64,000 nt of DNA from the NCBI GenBank assembly GCA_001603805.1, contig LUZY01000013.1, positions 751,229 through 815,228 of the forward strand, given 5' to 3'. Source of the stretch: Deferribacterales bacterium Deferri_01. Its GTDB lineage: Bacteria > Chrysiogenota > Deferribacteres > Deferribacterales > Geovibrionaceae. Shown piece by piece: positions 16,862 through 25,317 of the stretch; position 1 is the stretch's first letter, and each line of letters begins with the position of its first letter. A program made the translations under genes and the position numbers. The notes under the pieces are model-generated. The model was not told the DNA's origin. It was given only the letters and a program-made list of their open reading frames with translations, and did no database searches.

Positions 16862-17209
16862 ATGAAACCGATAAGAACAGAAGAAGATTACAGCAACTGC
16901 CTGAGAAGAATAGATATTCTTATGGATATGCCTGAAACACAGGAAAATATTGATGAGCTGGAAATCCTCTCCATTCTTACAGAGAAATATGAACAAGAGC
17001 AGTTCCCCATAAGCACCCCTTCCCCTGTGGAAGCAATAAAATTTCGTATGGAGCAAATGGGGCTTACCAACAGTGATATAGCTCCGTCACTAGGCGGACA
17101 CAACAGAGTCAGTGAAGTTTTAAAAGGCAAAAGAAACCTGAGCATCAACATGATAAGGAATCTGCACAAAGATTTTAACATACCTTATGAATCGCTTATA
17201 GAGGTATAG
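16862..17209 (+). CDS. higA: HigA-type XRE-family antitoxin
   Basis: A 115-residue antitoxin. The N-terminal ~50 residues are acidic and helical; residues ~55-112 are a helix-turn-helix of the XRE type (AIKFRMEQMGLTNSDIAPSL, then NRVSEVLKGKRNLSINMI). It should neutralise HigB and repress the operon by binding the palindrome at 16502-16534. It starts at the ATG one base after the toxin stop, behind GAGGTG, a much better ribosome site than the toxin has. An open frame extends 30 bp upstream inside higB but lacks a good start. A bidirectional terminator follows 40 bp later. Confidence 0.92.
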   Translation: MKPIRTEEDYSNCLRRIDILMDMPETQENIDELEILSILTEKYEQEQFPISTPSPVEAIKFRMEQMGLTNSDIAPSLGGHNRVSEVLKGKRNLSINMIRNLHKDFNIPYESLIEV

Positions 17210-17248
17210 CAGAAGAAAATCATAAAGACAGGCAAATACTTATAATAC

Positions 17249-17278
17249 AAAAAAAGCCCCTCTAAGAGGGGCTTTTTT
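17249..17278. terminator. bidirectional rho-independent terminator
   Basis: Stem AGCCCCTC/GAGGGGCT with a tight loop, an A-run before (17249-17255) and a T-run after (17273-17278). It serves both converging units: higBA on the plus strand and argD-argF-argG-glyQ on the minus strand. Confidence 0.9.
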
Positions 17279-17282
17279 ATTT

Positions 17283-18155
17283 CTATTTCTCTTTCAGCCT
17301 CGGAAAACCCATACTCTCACGCATGGCGAGGTAGCTTTCAGCGCAGAGTTTCGCAAGGTTGCGGACTCTGCCTATGTAGCCGGTTCTCTCCGTTACACTT
17401 ATTGCGTTGCGTGCATCAAGCAAGTTGAATGTATGCGAGCATTTAAGGCAGTAGTCATAAGCCGGAAGCGGCAGACCTGACTCAACTATTCTTATGCACT
17501 CTTTCTCGTACATCTCGAAAAGTTTGAACAGCATGTCCGTATCCGCAACCTCAAAGTTGTGCCTTGAATACTGAACCTCATTATTATGATAAACTTCGCC
17601 GTATGTTACATCTTTATTCCACTTAAGGTCATAGACGGATTCCACGCCCTGAAGGTACATAATCATCCTTTCCAGACCGTAGGTGATCTCACCGGAAACA
17701 GGTTTGAGGTCGATACCCCCCGCCTGCTGAAAATAGGTGAACTGCGTAATTTCCATACCGTCCAGCCATACTTCCCATCCAAGTCCCCATGCGCCGAGGG
17801 TGGGAGATTCCCAGTCATCCTCAACAAAACGGATATCATGCTCCTCCGCTTTAATACCCAGATTACGCAGACTATCCAGATAAAGCTCCTGAATATTATC
17901 AGGTGAAGGTTTAAGAAGAACCTGAAACTGATAATAATGCTGAAGCCTGTTGGGGTTTTCACCGTATCGTCCGTCTGTGGGACGGCGGCTGGGCTCAACA
18001 TAGGCAACTTTCCACGGTTCGGGTCCGAGGCAGTAAAGGAAGGTGGCGGGGTTGAATGTGCCCGCACCAACTTCAATATCATAGGGCTGGTAAAGCACAC
18101 AGCCGTTATCACGCCAGAATTGCTGAAGGCTTAAGATTGCATCCTGAAAATACAT
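17283..18155 (-). CDS. glyQ: glycyl-tRNA synthetase alpha subunit
   Basis: A 290-residue catalytic alpha subunit of the bacterial (alpha-beta)2 glycyl-tRNA synthetase. Recognisable segments: [55 protein letters not shown], and the [16 protein letters not shown] block. Start ATG at 18155 has AAGGAGGTGCGG upstream, starting right at the argG stop; the frame is open further up but reads into argG. The beta-subunit gene glyS, normally just downstream, is absent: a strong terminator follows 4 bp after glyQ. It appears to be the last gene of the arginine operon. Confidence 0.96.
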   Translation of the reverse strand: MYFQDAILSLQQFWRDNGCVLYQPYDIEVGAGTFNPATFLYCLGPEPWKVAYVEPSRRPTDGRYGENPNRLQHYYQFQVLLKPSPDNIQELYLDSLRNLGIKAEEHDIRFVEDDWESPTLGAWGLGWEVWLDGMEITQFTYFQQAGGIDLKPVSGEITYGLERMIMYLQGVESVYDLKWNKDVTYGEVYHNNEVQYSRHNFEVADTDMLFKLFEMYEKECIRIVESGLPLPAYDYCLKCSHTFNLLDARNAISVTERTGYIGRVRNLAKLCAESYLAMRESMGFPRLKEK

Positions 18156-18165
18156 CCGCACCTCC

Positions 18166-19377
18166 TTACTTTTTCGCTCTTGCGGCGTGAGCCTTAAGAG
18201 GAAGAGCGTGGAGCTTGATAAAGCCCACTGCATCTGTCTGGTCGTATGCACCTTTATCATCATCCATAGAAACAACCATCATGTTGTACATGGAGTATTT
18301 TGACTCTCTGCCGATGCAGATTACGTTGCCTTTATAAAGCTCAAGACGGACAGTACCTGTAACGTATTCCTGAGATTTTTCAAGGAGCGCCTTAAGGCAT
18401 TCCATTTCGCTTGAGAACCAGTAGCCGTTGTAAACAAGGCTTGCGAAACGGGGCATGAGTGTTTCCTTAAGGTTAATTACAGAACCGTCAAGGGTAAGCG
18501 CTTCAAGGTCTCTGTGGGCAGCCATGAGTATTGTTCCGCCGGGAGTTTCATAAACGCCTCTGGATTTCATTCCCACATATCTGCTTTCGACCATGTCAAC
18601 ACGTCCGATGCCGTGTTTGCCGCCGAGTTTGTTAAGTTCAACAAGCATATTTGCAGGGCTGAGTGTTTTACCGTTAAGTTTAACTGCCTCACCTTTTTCA
18701 AATTCAAGTTCGATTACTTCTGCCTGATCAGGTGCGTCTTTAGGATCAACGGAATATTCAAACATTTCCTTAGGAGGTCTGTTAGCCGGATCTTCAAGGA
18801 CGCCCGCCTCAAAGCTTATGTGCATAAGGTTATCATCACTGCTCCACGGCTGGCTTTTTGTTGCCTTTACAGGGATGCCGTGTTCCTGAGCAAAGTCCAT
18901 AGCTTCCTGACGTCCTTTTATTTTGTTGAAGAATTCGGGGATTCTCCAGGGAACTATTGTAGTAAGAGAAGGATCAAGAGCGGCAGCAGCGAGTTCAAAG
19001 CGAACCTGATCGTTTCCTTTGCCTGTTGCGCCGTGAGCAAGAAATTTAGCACCTGTTTTCTGAGCGACTTCAACCATACCTTTTGCGATTAGGGGTCTGG
19101 CAAGCGATGTGCCGAGAAGGTAGCGTCCTTCGTACAGAGCGTTGAATTTTATTGATGTGTACACATAATCTTTAACAAATTCTTCTTTGAGATCAAGGCA
19201 GTGGAAATCCACAGCACCTGAGTTGAGGGCTTTTTCCTTAATAGGGGCAACATCGTCTATCTGACCGAGATCCGCAACATATGCAACCACGTCATAGCCT
19301 TTCAGCTGAAGCCATTTAAGAATTACAGAAGTGTCCAGACCGCCGGAATAGGCAAGAACTATTTTGTCTCTGCTCAT
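18166..19377 (-). CDS. argG: argininosuccinate synthase
   Basis: A 403-residue enzyme joining citrulline and aspartate with ATP hydrolysis. The N-type ATP pyrophosphatase P-loop is AYSGGLDTS (9-17), and typical blocks [34 protein letters not shown] and [14 protein letters not shown] are intact. Length is standard. It lies 32 bp after argF and 10 bp before glyQ. This is the penultimate step of arginine synthesis; argH is not in the window. Confidence 0.97.
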   Translation of the reverse strand: MSRDKIVLAYSGGLDTSVILKWLQLKGYDVVAYVADLGQIDDVAPIKEKALNSGAVDFHCLDLKEEFVKDYVYTSIKFNALYEGRYLLGTSLARPLIAKGMVEVAQKTGAKFLAHGATGKGNDQVRFELAAAALDPSLTTIVPWRIPEFFNKIKGRQEAMDFAQEHGIPVKATKSQPWSSDDNLMHISFEAGVLEDPANRPPKEMFEYSVDPKDAPDQAEVIELEFEKGEAVKLNGKTLSPANMLVELNKLGGKHGIGRVDMVESRYVGMKSRGVYETPGGTILMAAHRDLEALTLDGSVINLKETLMPRFASLVYNGYWFSSEMECLKALLEKSQEYVTGTVRLELYKGNVICIGRESKYSMYNMMVVSMDDDKGAYDQTDAVGFIKLHALPLKAHAARAKK

Positions 19378-19409
19378 GTTATTATCCTCCGCAAGAGTAT
19401 GCGTTTAAA

Positions 19410-20336
19410 TTATTTATTACCGCCCATAAGTTCAACCATTACGGCCTTCTGGGCATGAAGTCTGTTTTCTGCCTCATCAAACACAACGGAAACCTCAGAC
19501 TCGAATACATCCTCCGTTACCTCCTCCCCCAGATGAGCGGGAAGGCAGTGCATGAAATAGGTTTTCCTGCCGGTGGCTTTCATAAGCTTTTCATTCACCT
19601 GATAAGGAGCAAAAATACTTTTGCGCCCTTCAAGCTGATCTTCCTCGCCCATGCTCGCCCACACATCAGTATAGATCACATCTGCGCCTTTTACCGCTTC
19701 AAAAGGGTCACGCAGAGTTTCTATCTTCGCTCCGGTGGATTCGGCAACTTTTTTCGCCCCTTCCACAGCCGCAGGAAGACATTCATAGCCTTCGGGAGTT
19801 GCAACGGAAAAATCTATCCCGAATTTTGCCGCTCCGTAAAGCCATGAGTTCGCCATGTTGTTCCCGTCACCAATATATGCGACCTTAACCTTGTAAGTGC
19901 CGAATATTTCATAGATTGTCATAACATCCGCAAGCACCTGACAAGGATGGAAGTCATCCGTAAGTCCGTTGATGACAGGAACAGACGCATATTTTGCCAA
20001 ATCTGTAAGCTTAGAGTGTTCAAAGGTGCGGATCATTATTCCGTCAACATAACGGGACAGGTTGCGTGCGGTATCCTTTATGCTTTCCCCACGCCCGATC
20101 TGTATATCATTACGGCTTAAAAAGAGGGGGTATCCGCCAAGCTCGTACATCCCCACTTCAAAGGAAACACGTGTACGGGTTGAGGATTTTTCAAAAATCA
20201 GGGCAATTTTTTTACCTTCAAGAAGGTAGTGTTTTTTGCCCTCTTTCCTCTCTTTTTTCAGCTGTATAGCATTGTCTACAAGTCTTTTAAGGTCTTCAGA
20301 ACTCCAGTCCCTAAGGGTAAGAAAGTCTCTTTTCAA
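19410..20336 (-). CDS. argF: ornithine carbamoyltransferase
   Basis: A 308-residue enzyme making citrulline from ornithine and carbamoyl phosphate. The carbamoyl phosphate site is SSTRTR (51-56), HPCQ is at 130-133, and the ornithine-side HCLPAH begins at 263. These separate it from aspartate carbamoyltransferase. The start overlaps the argD stop by 4 bp (ATGA). It works directly before ArgG in the pathway. Confidence 0.97.
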   Translation of the reverse strand: MKRDFLTLRDWSSEDLKRLVDNAIQLKKERKEGKKHYLLEGKKIALIFEKSSTRTRVSFEVGMYELGGYPLFLSRNDIQIGRGESIKDTARNLSRYVDGIMIRTFEHSKLTDLAKYASVPVINGLTDDFHPCQVLADVMTIYEIFGTYKVKVAYIGDGNNMANSWLYGAAKFGIDFSVATPEGYECLPAAVEGAKKVAESTGAKIETLRDPFEAVKGADVIYTDVWASMGEEDQLEGRKSIFAPYQVNEKLMKATGRKTYFMHCLPAHLGEEVTEDVFESEVSVVFDEAENRLHAQKAVMVELMGGNK

Positions 20337-21496
20337 AATCTACCTCCCGCAAGGACTTTTTCAATAATCGCAAGACCCTTGTCAAGATTTTCTCTGTCTA
20401 TATTTATTGAGGGGTAAATCCTCACCGTTTCATGCCCTGCAGGGATGACAAGCAGCCCTTCTGCAAGGCAGGCTTTCACAAAATCCGCTGATCTTTCATG
20501 GAACTGAACACCAATCATCAACCCGGTTCCACGAACTTCCACAACTTTATCGCCAAAAATTGATTTGAGCCTTTCCTTAAAGTAAGCGCCTTTTTCACGC
20601 ACACTTTCCAGAAAGCCGTCAGCGGTTAGCACATCAAGCACGGCGTTTCCTGCGGCGCACGCAAGGTAGTTTCCTCCGAATGTTGTTCCGTGAGTTCCGG
20701 GAACAAGGTAATCTGCATACTCAGCCTTCGCAATGACAGCGCCTATAGGTACACCATTGCCCAGAGCCTTAGCAGTGGTGAGGATATCCGGTGCTACCCC
20801 GAAGTGTTCATATCCGAAGATATGCCCCATCCTGCCCATGGCAGTCTGGATTTCATCATAGATAAGCAGAATCCCTTTTTTGTCGCAGTATGAGCGGAGG
20901 CGTTCGAGATAACCCTTCTCAATGGGGCAGACGCCCCCCTCACCCTGAACAAGTTCAAGGATAACAGCAACAACATCACCCTTTGCGCATACCTTATCCA
21001 CTGCATCAAAATCGTTGTACGGAACATGGACAAACCAGTCCGCTACAGGCTCAAAGCCTTTATGTATCTTCTCCTGCCCTGTAGCGGAGAGAGTAGCGAA
21101 GGTTCTGCCGTGAAACGAATTTTTCATCGAGATCACTTTATAGCGTAAACCGTCGTGTTTTTTGTTTCCATATATTCTGGCAATCTTCAAAGCAGCTTCA
21201 TTAGCTTCAGCTCCGGAATTGCAGAAAAATACCTTGCCGCCGAAGGAAAGTTCACTGAGCCGCCTGCCCAGTTCTTCCTGTACGGGGTTTCGGTAGAGGT
21301 TGGAAGTGTGTATAAGGGTCTGCGCCTGTCGTGTCACGGCTTCCGTAACAGCAGGATTGCAGTGACCAAGGCTCACAACGCTGATTCCGCATCCGAAATC
21401 AAGATACTCTCTTCCTGCTTCATCATAGAGAAAGCAGCCGTTCCCTCTCACGAACGCAACATCATAACGTCCGTAATTTCCAACCAAACTTGACAT
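20333..21496 (-). CDS. argD: acetylornithine aminotransferase
   Basis: A 387-residue class III PLP aminotransferase. Features: FCNSGAEANEAALKIARIYG, SFHGRTFATLSATG, ILELVQGEGGV, LLIYDEIQTAMGRMG and the PLP lysine in TTAKALGNG. It converts N-acetylglutamate semialdehyde to N-acetylornithine and may also act in lysine synthesis. The ATG at 21496 has GGAGGTAGAA before it and is preferred to the ATG at 21508. It heads the argD-argF-argG-glyQ operon; the 146-bp gap upstream holds no gene. Confidence 0.95.
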   Translation of the reverse strand: MSSLVGNYGRYDVAFVRGNGCFLYDEAGREYLDFGCGISVVSLGHCNPAVTEAVTRQAQTLIHTSNLYRNPVQEELGRRLSELSFGGKVFFCNSGAEANEAALKIARIYGNKKHDGLRYKVISMKNSFHGRTFATLSATGQEKIHKGFEPVADWFVHVPYNDFDAVDKVCAKGDVVAVILELVQGEGGVCPIEKGYLERLRSYCDKKGILLIYDEIQTAMGRMGHIFGYEHFGVAPDILTTAKALGNGVPIGAVIAKAEYADYLVPGTHGTTFGGNYLACAAGNAVLDVLTADGFLESVREKGAYFKERLKSIFGDKVVEVRGTGLMIGVQFHERSADFVKACLAEGLLVIPAGHETVRIYPSINIDRENLDKGLAIIEKVLAGGRF

Positions 21497-21642
21497 TTCT
21501 ACCTCCATAGCCGGTGAAAAACATGCTCCTGTCGGTTTGCCGCCTACAGCCCTTATGCCATACGGAAAATTTAAAACCGTAAAGCCAAAAAGGAAATATT
21601 AATAAAAGCATATTTCATGGATTTCTTCAAGAAAATGATGTG

Positions 21643-22197
21643 TTAAACGGATTTTTCGCCGAAGACTGCCGCCTCAAAGCGGTAAAGATCTATTTTATCA
21701 GTTTTCCATGCGTCATAAGGCAGCCCTGCCTTAGCGCATGTATGAGATATAAATTCATACTTATCCCACCCGTACTCAGTTGCCACCTGCGGAAGAAGTA
21801 CGCCCCGGTTAAAGCCTTTCACAACGTAAAGTCCGTCTCGGCCCACCTCTGCCTCTTCAACTGATTTTATGGGAATCATCGGTGAAAGCACTGATATTTC
21901 AAACTCAAGAGAATCAAACTCGCCTGCTGAAACAGAAGGAAAGCGAGGATCCTGCAAAGCTGCCTGAACAGCCATATCCGCAACGTTTTTTACGATGTTC
22001 ACATCACTGCGGAAGTTGCCTATACATCCTCTAAGCACTCCATTCATATGGAGCGTAACAAAACAGCCGCTTTTAAAATTAAGCCCCTCCGGCAGGGGCG
22101 GAATAATAAACGGGCTGTTATCCAGAGAGGATTTAACAGCATTTCTTGCTGTTTCCAGAAGAAAATTCATCTCTTCCCTGTTTATATCAAAGCTCAT
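21643..22197 (-). CDS. AMMECR1 domain protein
   Basis: A 184-residue AMMECR1-family protein. The signature GVLRGCIGNF is clear, along with DPRFPSVSAGEFDSLEFEIS, the VGRDGLYVVKGFNRGVLLPQ block and the KAGLPYDAWKT end. In many bacteria this domain travels with a MEMO1-like protein and a radical SAM enzyme (AmmeMemoRadiSam), but neither neighbour is present, so it is a stand-alone copy. Function is unproven. ATG at 22197 with GGAGGCTGT upstream is preferred to the open frame at 22233. Confidence 0.9.
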   Translation of the reverse strand: MSFDINREEMNFLLETARNAVKSSLDNSPFIIPPLPEGLNFKSGCFVTLHMNGVLRGCIGNFRSDVNIVKNVADMAVQAALQDPRFPSVSAGEFDSLEFEISVLSPMIPIKSVEEAEVGRDGLYVVKGFNRGVLLPQVATEYGWDKYEFISHTCAKAGLPYDAWKTDKIDLYRFEAAVFGEKSV

Positions 22198-22360
22198 ACA
22201 GCCTCCTGTATAACTAAAGTATAGACCCCGCAAATAAAAAATAAAAATAAATTACATGAACATTTGAAATCCTGCGGACAAAGTATATGATTACTTATAC
22301 ACACAAATCGATACGTCTGCCGCTATCATGACAGAAGCAATATTAAGGCAGGGAGAAAAC

Positions 22361-24217
22361 ATGATTAAGAATCTTTCACTCAAACAGAAAATAACCGGTT
22401 TGGGCATAATAGCCTTAACTGGTTTCGTGCTGATATTCATAAGCACACAGGTTTATATCAGAAAATCCGGACTTCTCTTCAATCAGGAGCGCACTCTGCT
22501 TGAAACAGCCACAAGCGTACTTGAACTCCGAAGGCACGAAAAGGATTTTCTGGCAAGAAGCAGCATGGGAAATGTGGAAAAATTCAAAAAAGAGATCGCA
22601 CATACCCGTTCTCTGCTGGACGTTCTCAACTCAATGCTGAAAGACGCATCCGTTGAATCCTTTATTAGTTCTCTGGATGTTTATGAACAATCTTTTGACA
22701 AAATAGTTGAACTCAAACAAAAAATAGGACTTACAGAAGCAGAAGGGCTCCTGAAAGGACTTGAAAATTCATCAGGAGATCTTGAAAACCTCCCTGTTTT
22801 AAAAAATTCTTTGAATACCAATAATGCTCTGCTGATGCTTAAAAACTATGAAAAAAGTTTTCTTCACAGCAAAAAAACCGAATTTAGCGAAAAATTTGAT
22901 GAAGCATTCCAAACTCTTATCAATCGGGCACAAGAGAACGGCATAGGCAGTAATGACGAATTTATACAACTCAGTAAAGAATATCAGAACAGATTTCACC
23001 AGCTTGTAAAAGCTGAAACAGAATTGGGGCTCACGCCTGACAGCGGGTTATTGGGTGAAATGAGAAGAAGTGTCCACGGACTTGAAAAAGCCGTGGAGGA
23101 GAGCATGATTAATGTCAAACAGATCATTGACGCAGAATCAAAACGCAACACTGTGCTTAATATTTCTATCATAGTCATGATAACAGTTCTGGTCGGATTC
23201 CTTACCTTCTCATTAATTATAAATGTCAGAAAGCTGATAGGCTCACTCCAGAAGACAACGGACAAGCTTCTCCATTTTGCCGCAATATCGCAGGGTTCAG
23301 ACAGCACAGGAAAAGGGTGCGAGATAACATCAATCATCAATGTTCAGAATATGCTGACCGAAAAAACATCGGATGCAATGAAAATGGTAAAACTCAGTTC
23401 AGCAAGCGTTGCCGCAGCCAGCAGTGAACTTTCGGCAGCCGCAGAAGAACTCTCCTCAACTTTTGAATCGCAGAACGAGCAAATGAACAATGCCGCAGGG
23501 GCAATGGAGGAGATGTCTGCTTCTTCTCAGGAAGTTCTGGAAAACCTCCGTATAGCTCTTGATAAAAACAATCATGCAATAAAAAGCGTGGAAAAAGGTA
23601 AAACAAAACTGAGGGATCTTTTTGCTTCAAATGAGTCCATAAAAAAAGAGACAGAAAAACTGGCAGGCACAATAAACGGTTTAACCGAATCATCGAAGGA
23701 GATCAGCAATATCCTGACAGTAATAAACGATATAGCAGATCAGACAAACCTTCTCGCTCTCAATGCTGCCATAGAAGCCGCCAGAGCCGGAGAGGCTGGC
23801 AGAGGATTTGCTGTGGTTGCTGATGAAGTACGCAAGCTTGCGGAGAAAACACAACAGGCTATCAATCAGGTAGACAGCATAATATCAAGACTGACTCAGG
23901 AAACCGACGAAGCATCAAGCAACATGAACATTGCAGCAAAGAGTGTTGAAAAAGGCACTCAGGCTGCAGAAGAAATGGGCAGTGTGTTTGAGGAAGTAAT
24001 CGACAGCGTAAATGATGCAGGGCATGCTAACAGCCTCATCGGAGCAGCGGTAAACGAGCAGTCCATGACTATTCAGTCCATCAATAGCAATATCCAGATT
24101 GCCGCCAAAGGGCTTGAGGAAAGCTCCATAGCCATTTCAGAAGTGGCAAACACAGTTGGAGATCTTCAGAGACAGGCAGCAGATCTGGACACTCAGGTCG
24201 AAGCTTTTAATGTTTAA
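22361..24217 (+). CDS. methyl-accepting chemotaxis protein with helical periplasmic sensor (HBM-like)
   Basis: A 618-residue chemoreceptor. A membrane helix (about residues 13-32) is followed by a ~230-residue all-helical periplasmic domain. [13 protein letters not shown] and the later repeat-like [12 protein letters not shown], with two IGL/LGL-x-GLL motifs, match the helical bimodular (HBM) type, which binds small organic acids in known receptors. A second helix follows (about 262-285). The signalling tip contains [20 protein letters not shown]. No C-terminal CheR/CheB-docking pentapeptide is seen. I use the ATG at 22361 with GGGAG upstream rather than the frame opening at 22328. A terminator follows directly. 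Confidence 0.92.
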   Translation: MIKNLSLKQKITGLGIIALTGFVLIFISTQVYIRKSGLLFNQERTLLETATSVLELRRHEKDFLARSSMGNVEKFKKEIAHTRSLLDVLNSMLKDASVESFISSLDVYEQSFDKIVELKQKIGLTEAEGLLKGLENSSGDLENLPVLKNSLNTNNALLMLKNYEKSFLHSKKTEFSEKFDEAFQTLINRAQENGIGSNDEFIQLSKEYQNRFHQLVKAETELGLTPDSGLLGEMRRSVHGLEKAVEESMINVKQIIDAESKRNTVLNISIIVMITVLVGFLTFSLIINVRKLIGSLQKTTDKLLHFAAISQGSDSTGKGCEITSIINVQNMLTEKTSDAMKMVKLSSASVAAASSELSAAAEELSSTFESQNEQMNNAAGAMEEMSASSQEVLENLRIALDKNNHAIKSVEKGKTKLRDLFASNESIKKETEKLAGTINGLTESSKEISNILTVINDIADQTNLLALNAAIEAARAGEAGRGFAVVADEVRKLAEKTQQAINQVDSIISRLTQETDEASSNMNIAAKSVEKGTQAAEEMGSVFEEVIDSVNDAGHANSLIGAAVNEQSMTIQSINSNIQIAAKGLEESSIAISEVANTVGDLQRQAADLDTQVEAFNV

Positions 24218-24224
24218 TCAGCCG

Positions 24225-24256
24225 GGAGGGAAGGAACAATCCTTCCCTCCTAATTT
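24225..24256 (+). terminator. rho-independent terminator after the chemoreceptor
   Basis: Perfect 11-bp stem GGAGGGAAGGA (24225-24235) / TCCTTCCCTCC (24240-24250) with an ACAA loop, followed by TAATTTTC. It ends the chemoreceptor transcript 8 bp after the stop codon. Confidence 0.85.
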
Positions 24257-24616
24257 TCAAAACAAAAAATAATCAATGATTTTTATTTCCATTATCTACT
24301 CAATATTTCTTTTTTATGTTTATCCGTTAATATAAAAAAGCACCTGATAACCCGTGAAGCCTGTCAAATTAAGTTTTTGTACTCCTCGTTCATAACAGAA
24401 CCCCCCTGTTATCATACTTTCCAACTAGTTTTATAACAGGGTTTATTTTTTTCATATTATACTATAGTATTGTTAAACATTCCAAACATACAGTCCGTTG
24501 CGGGTGTCGAATGTATACAATATACAATATGGTTTGACATGATGGGCTAATTATGATAGTAATTTTTTGGAATAATTTAACATCGTTTGTTTTAATAACT
24601 ACGACAGGAGTGTACA
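24257..24616 (+). promoter_or_regulatory. sdh upstream region: promoter candidate and two palindromes
   Basis: An AT-rich gap of about 360 bp without a gene. It contains an inverted repeat ATAACAG-N7-CTGTTAT (24392-24412), a perfect 12-bp palindrome ATACTATAGTAT (24459-24470), and a perfect -35 box TTGACA (24534-24539) with a weak TAGTAA 17 bp later. The long leader could host control of the sdh operon by a transcription factor; no known riboswitch pattern is apparent. Confidence 0.5.
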
Positions 24617-24970
24617 ATGCCAAGGAAAGACCTTGTTACCTACCCGAAGAAAACCGGGTACCGCAAGCACACCGGAATGGTCGCATGGCTGCTGCACCGT
24701 ATAACTGGGGTTATAATCGGTGCTTACCTTATTATGCACATTCTGGGCGTTTCAGGAACTGTTTCCGCTCTTTCATCAGTTACCGGCGCCTCAGTTGTGA
24801 AAGCTCTGTTCCTCGTGAGCTTCTCGTTTCACGCTTTTAACGGCGTGAGGATCATCCTTATGGAGTTCGGAGCAGGTGCCCACAGGGAAAACTTCTCCAA
24901 ATACTTCATGGCAGTGGTTTTCATAACCATCGTCATAACCGTGATCGGCGCGATCCCGATCTTCAGCTAA
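24617..24970 (+). CDS. sdhC: succinate dehydrogenase cytochrome b subunit
   Basis: A 117-residue membrane anchor subunit with three helices. The segment VAWLLHRITGVIIGAYLIMH contains the HRxTG motif and a downstream His suited to heme b coordination, and FSFHAFNGVRIILMEFG forms the quinone-side second helix. SD is AGGAG at 24606-24610. It opens the sdhCDAB operon; sdhD follows 12 bp later. Confidence 0.93.
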   Translation: MPRKDLVTYPKKTGYRKHTGMVAWLLHRITGVIIGAYLIMHILGVSGTVSALSSVTGASVVKALFLVSFSFHAFNGVRIILMEFGAGAHRENFSKYFMAVVFITIVITVIGAIPIFS

Positions 24971-24982
24971 GGAGGAAAACTA

Positions 24983-25291
24983 ATGAACAATTACAAATTT
25001 ATGGGTTCAAGCAACACCGGAACTTTTGCATGGCTCATGCAGAGAATCTCCGGCGTAATACTCATCCTTGTTGTTCTTATGCACTTCTTCTCCATGATGA
25101 AGGGCGGAGAATACGGTATGATGCAGGCTGTTCTGGCACCTGTTATCGCTTTCGGTCTTTTCCACACTTTCAACGGATTTAAGATGATTACCGATGACTA
25201 TGTCTCAAGCGCAGGCTGGAGAGGTATAATCCTCGGCGCATACTGGATAATCGGAATCACTCTTGCGGTTCTGGCGATCAAAGTCATCTGA
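24983..25291 (+). CDS. sdhD: succinate dehydrogenase membrane anchor subunit
   Basis: A 102-residue three-helix anchor protein. It begins with a short polar arm, then FAWLMQRISGVILILVVLMH (the QRxSG motif that mirrors SdhC) and LFHTFNGFKMITDDYVSS. Together with SdhC it holds the heme and the quinone site of complex II. SD is AAGGAGG. sdhA begins 26 bp after the stop. Confidence 0.92.
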   Translation: MNNYKFMGSSNTGTFAWLMQRISGVILILVVLMHFFSMMKGGEYGMMQAVLAPVIAFGLFHTFNGFKMITDDYVSSAGWRGIILGAYWIIGITLAVLAIKVI

Positions 25292-25317
25292 TTTAAAAAT
25301 TACAAGAGGTATTACCT

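Noticed and set aside
24553..24840. 95-residue plus-strand ORF overlapping sdhC
   Set aside because: It is out of frame with sdhC, which is well supported by its helices and operon position.
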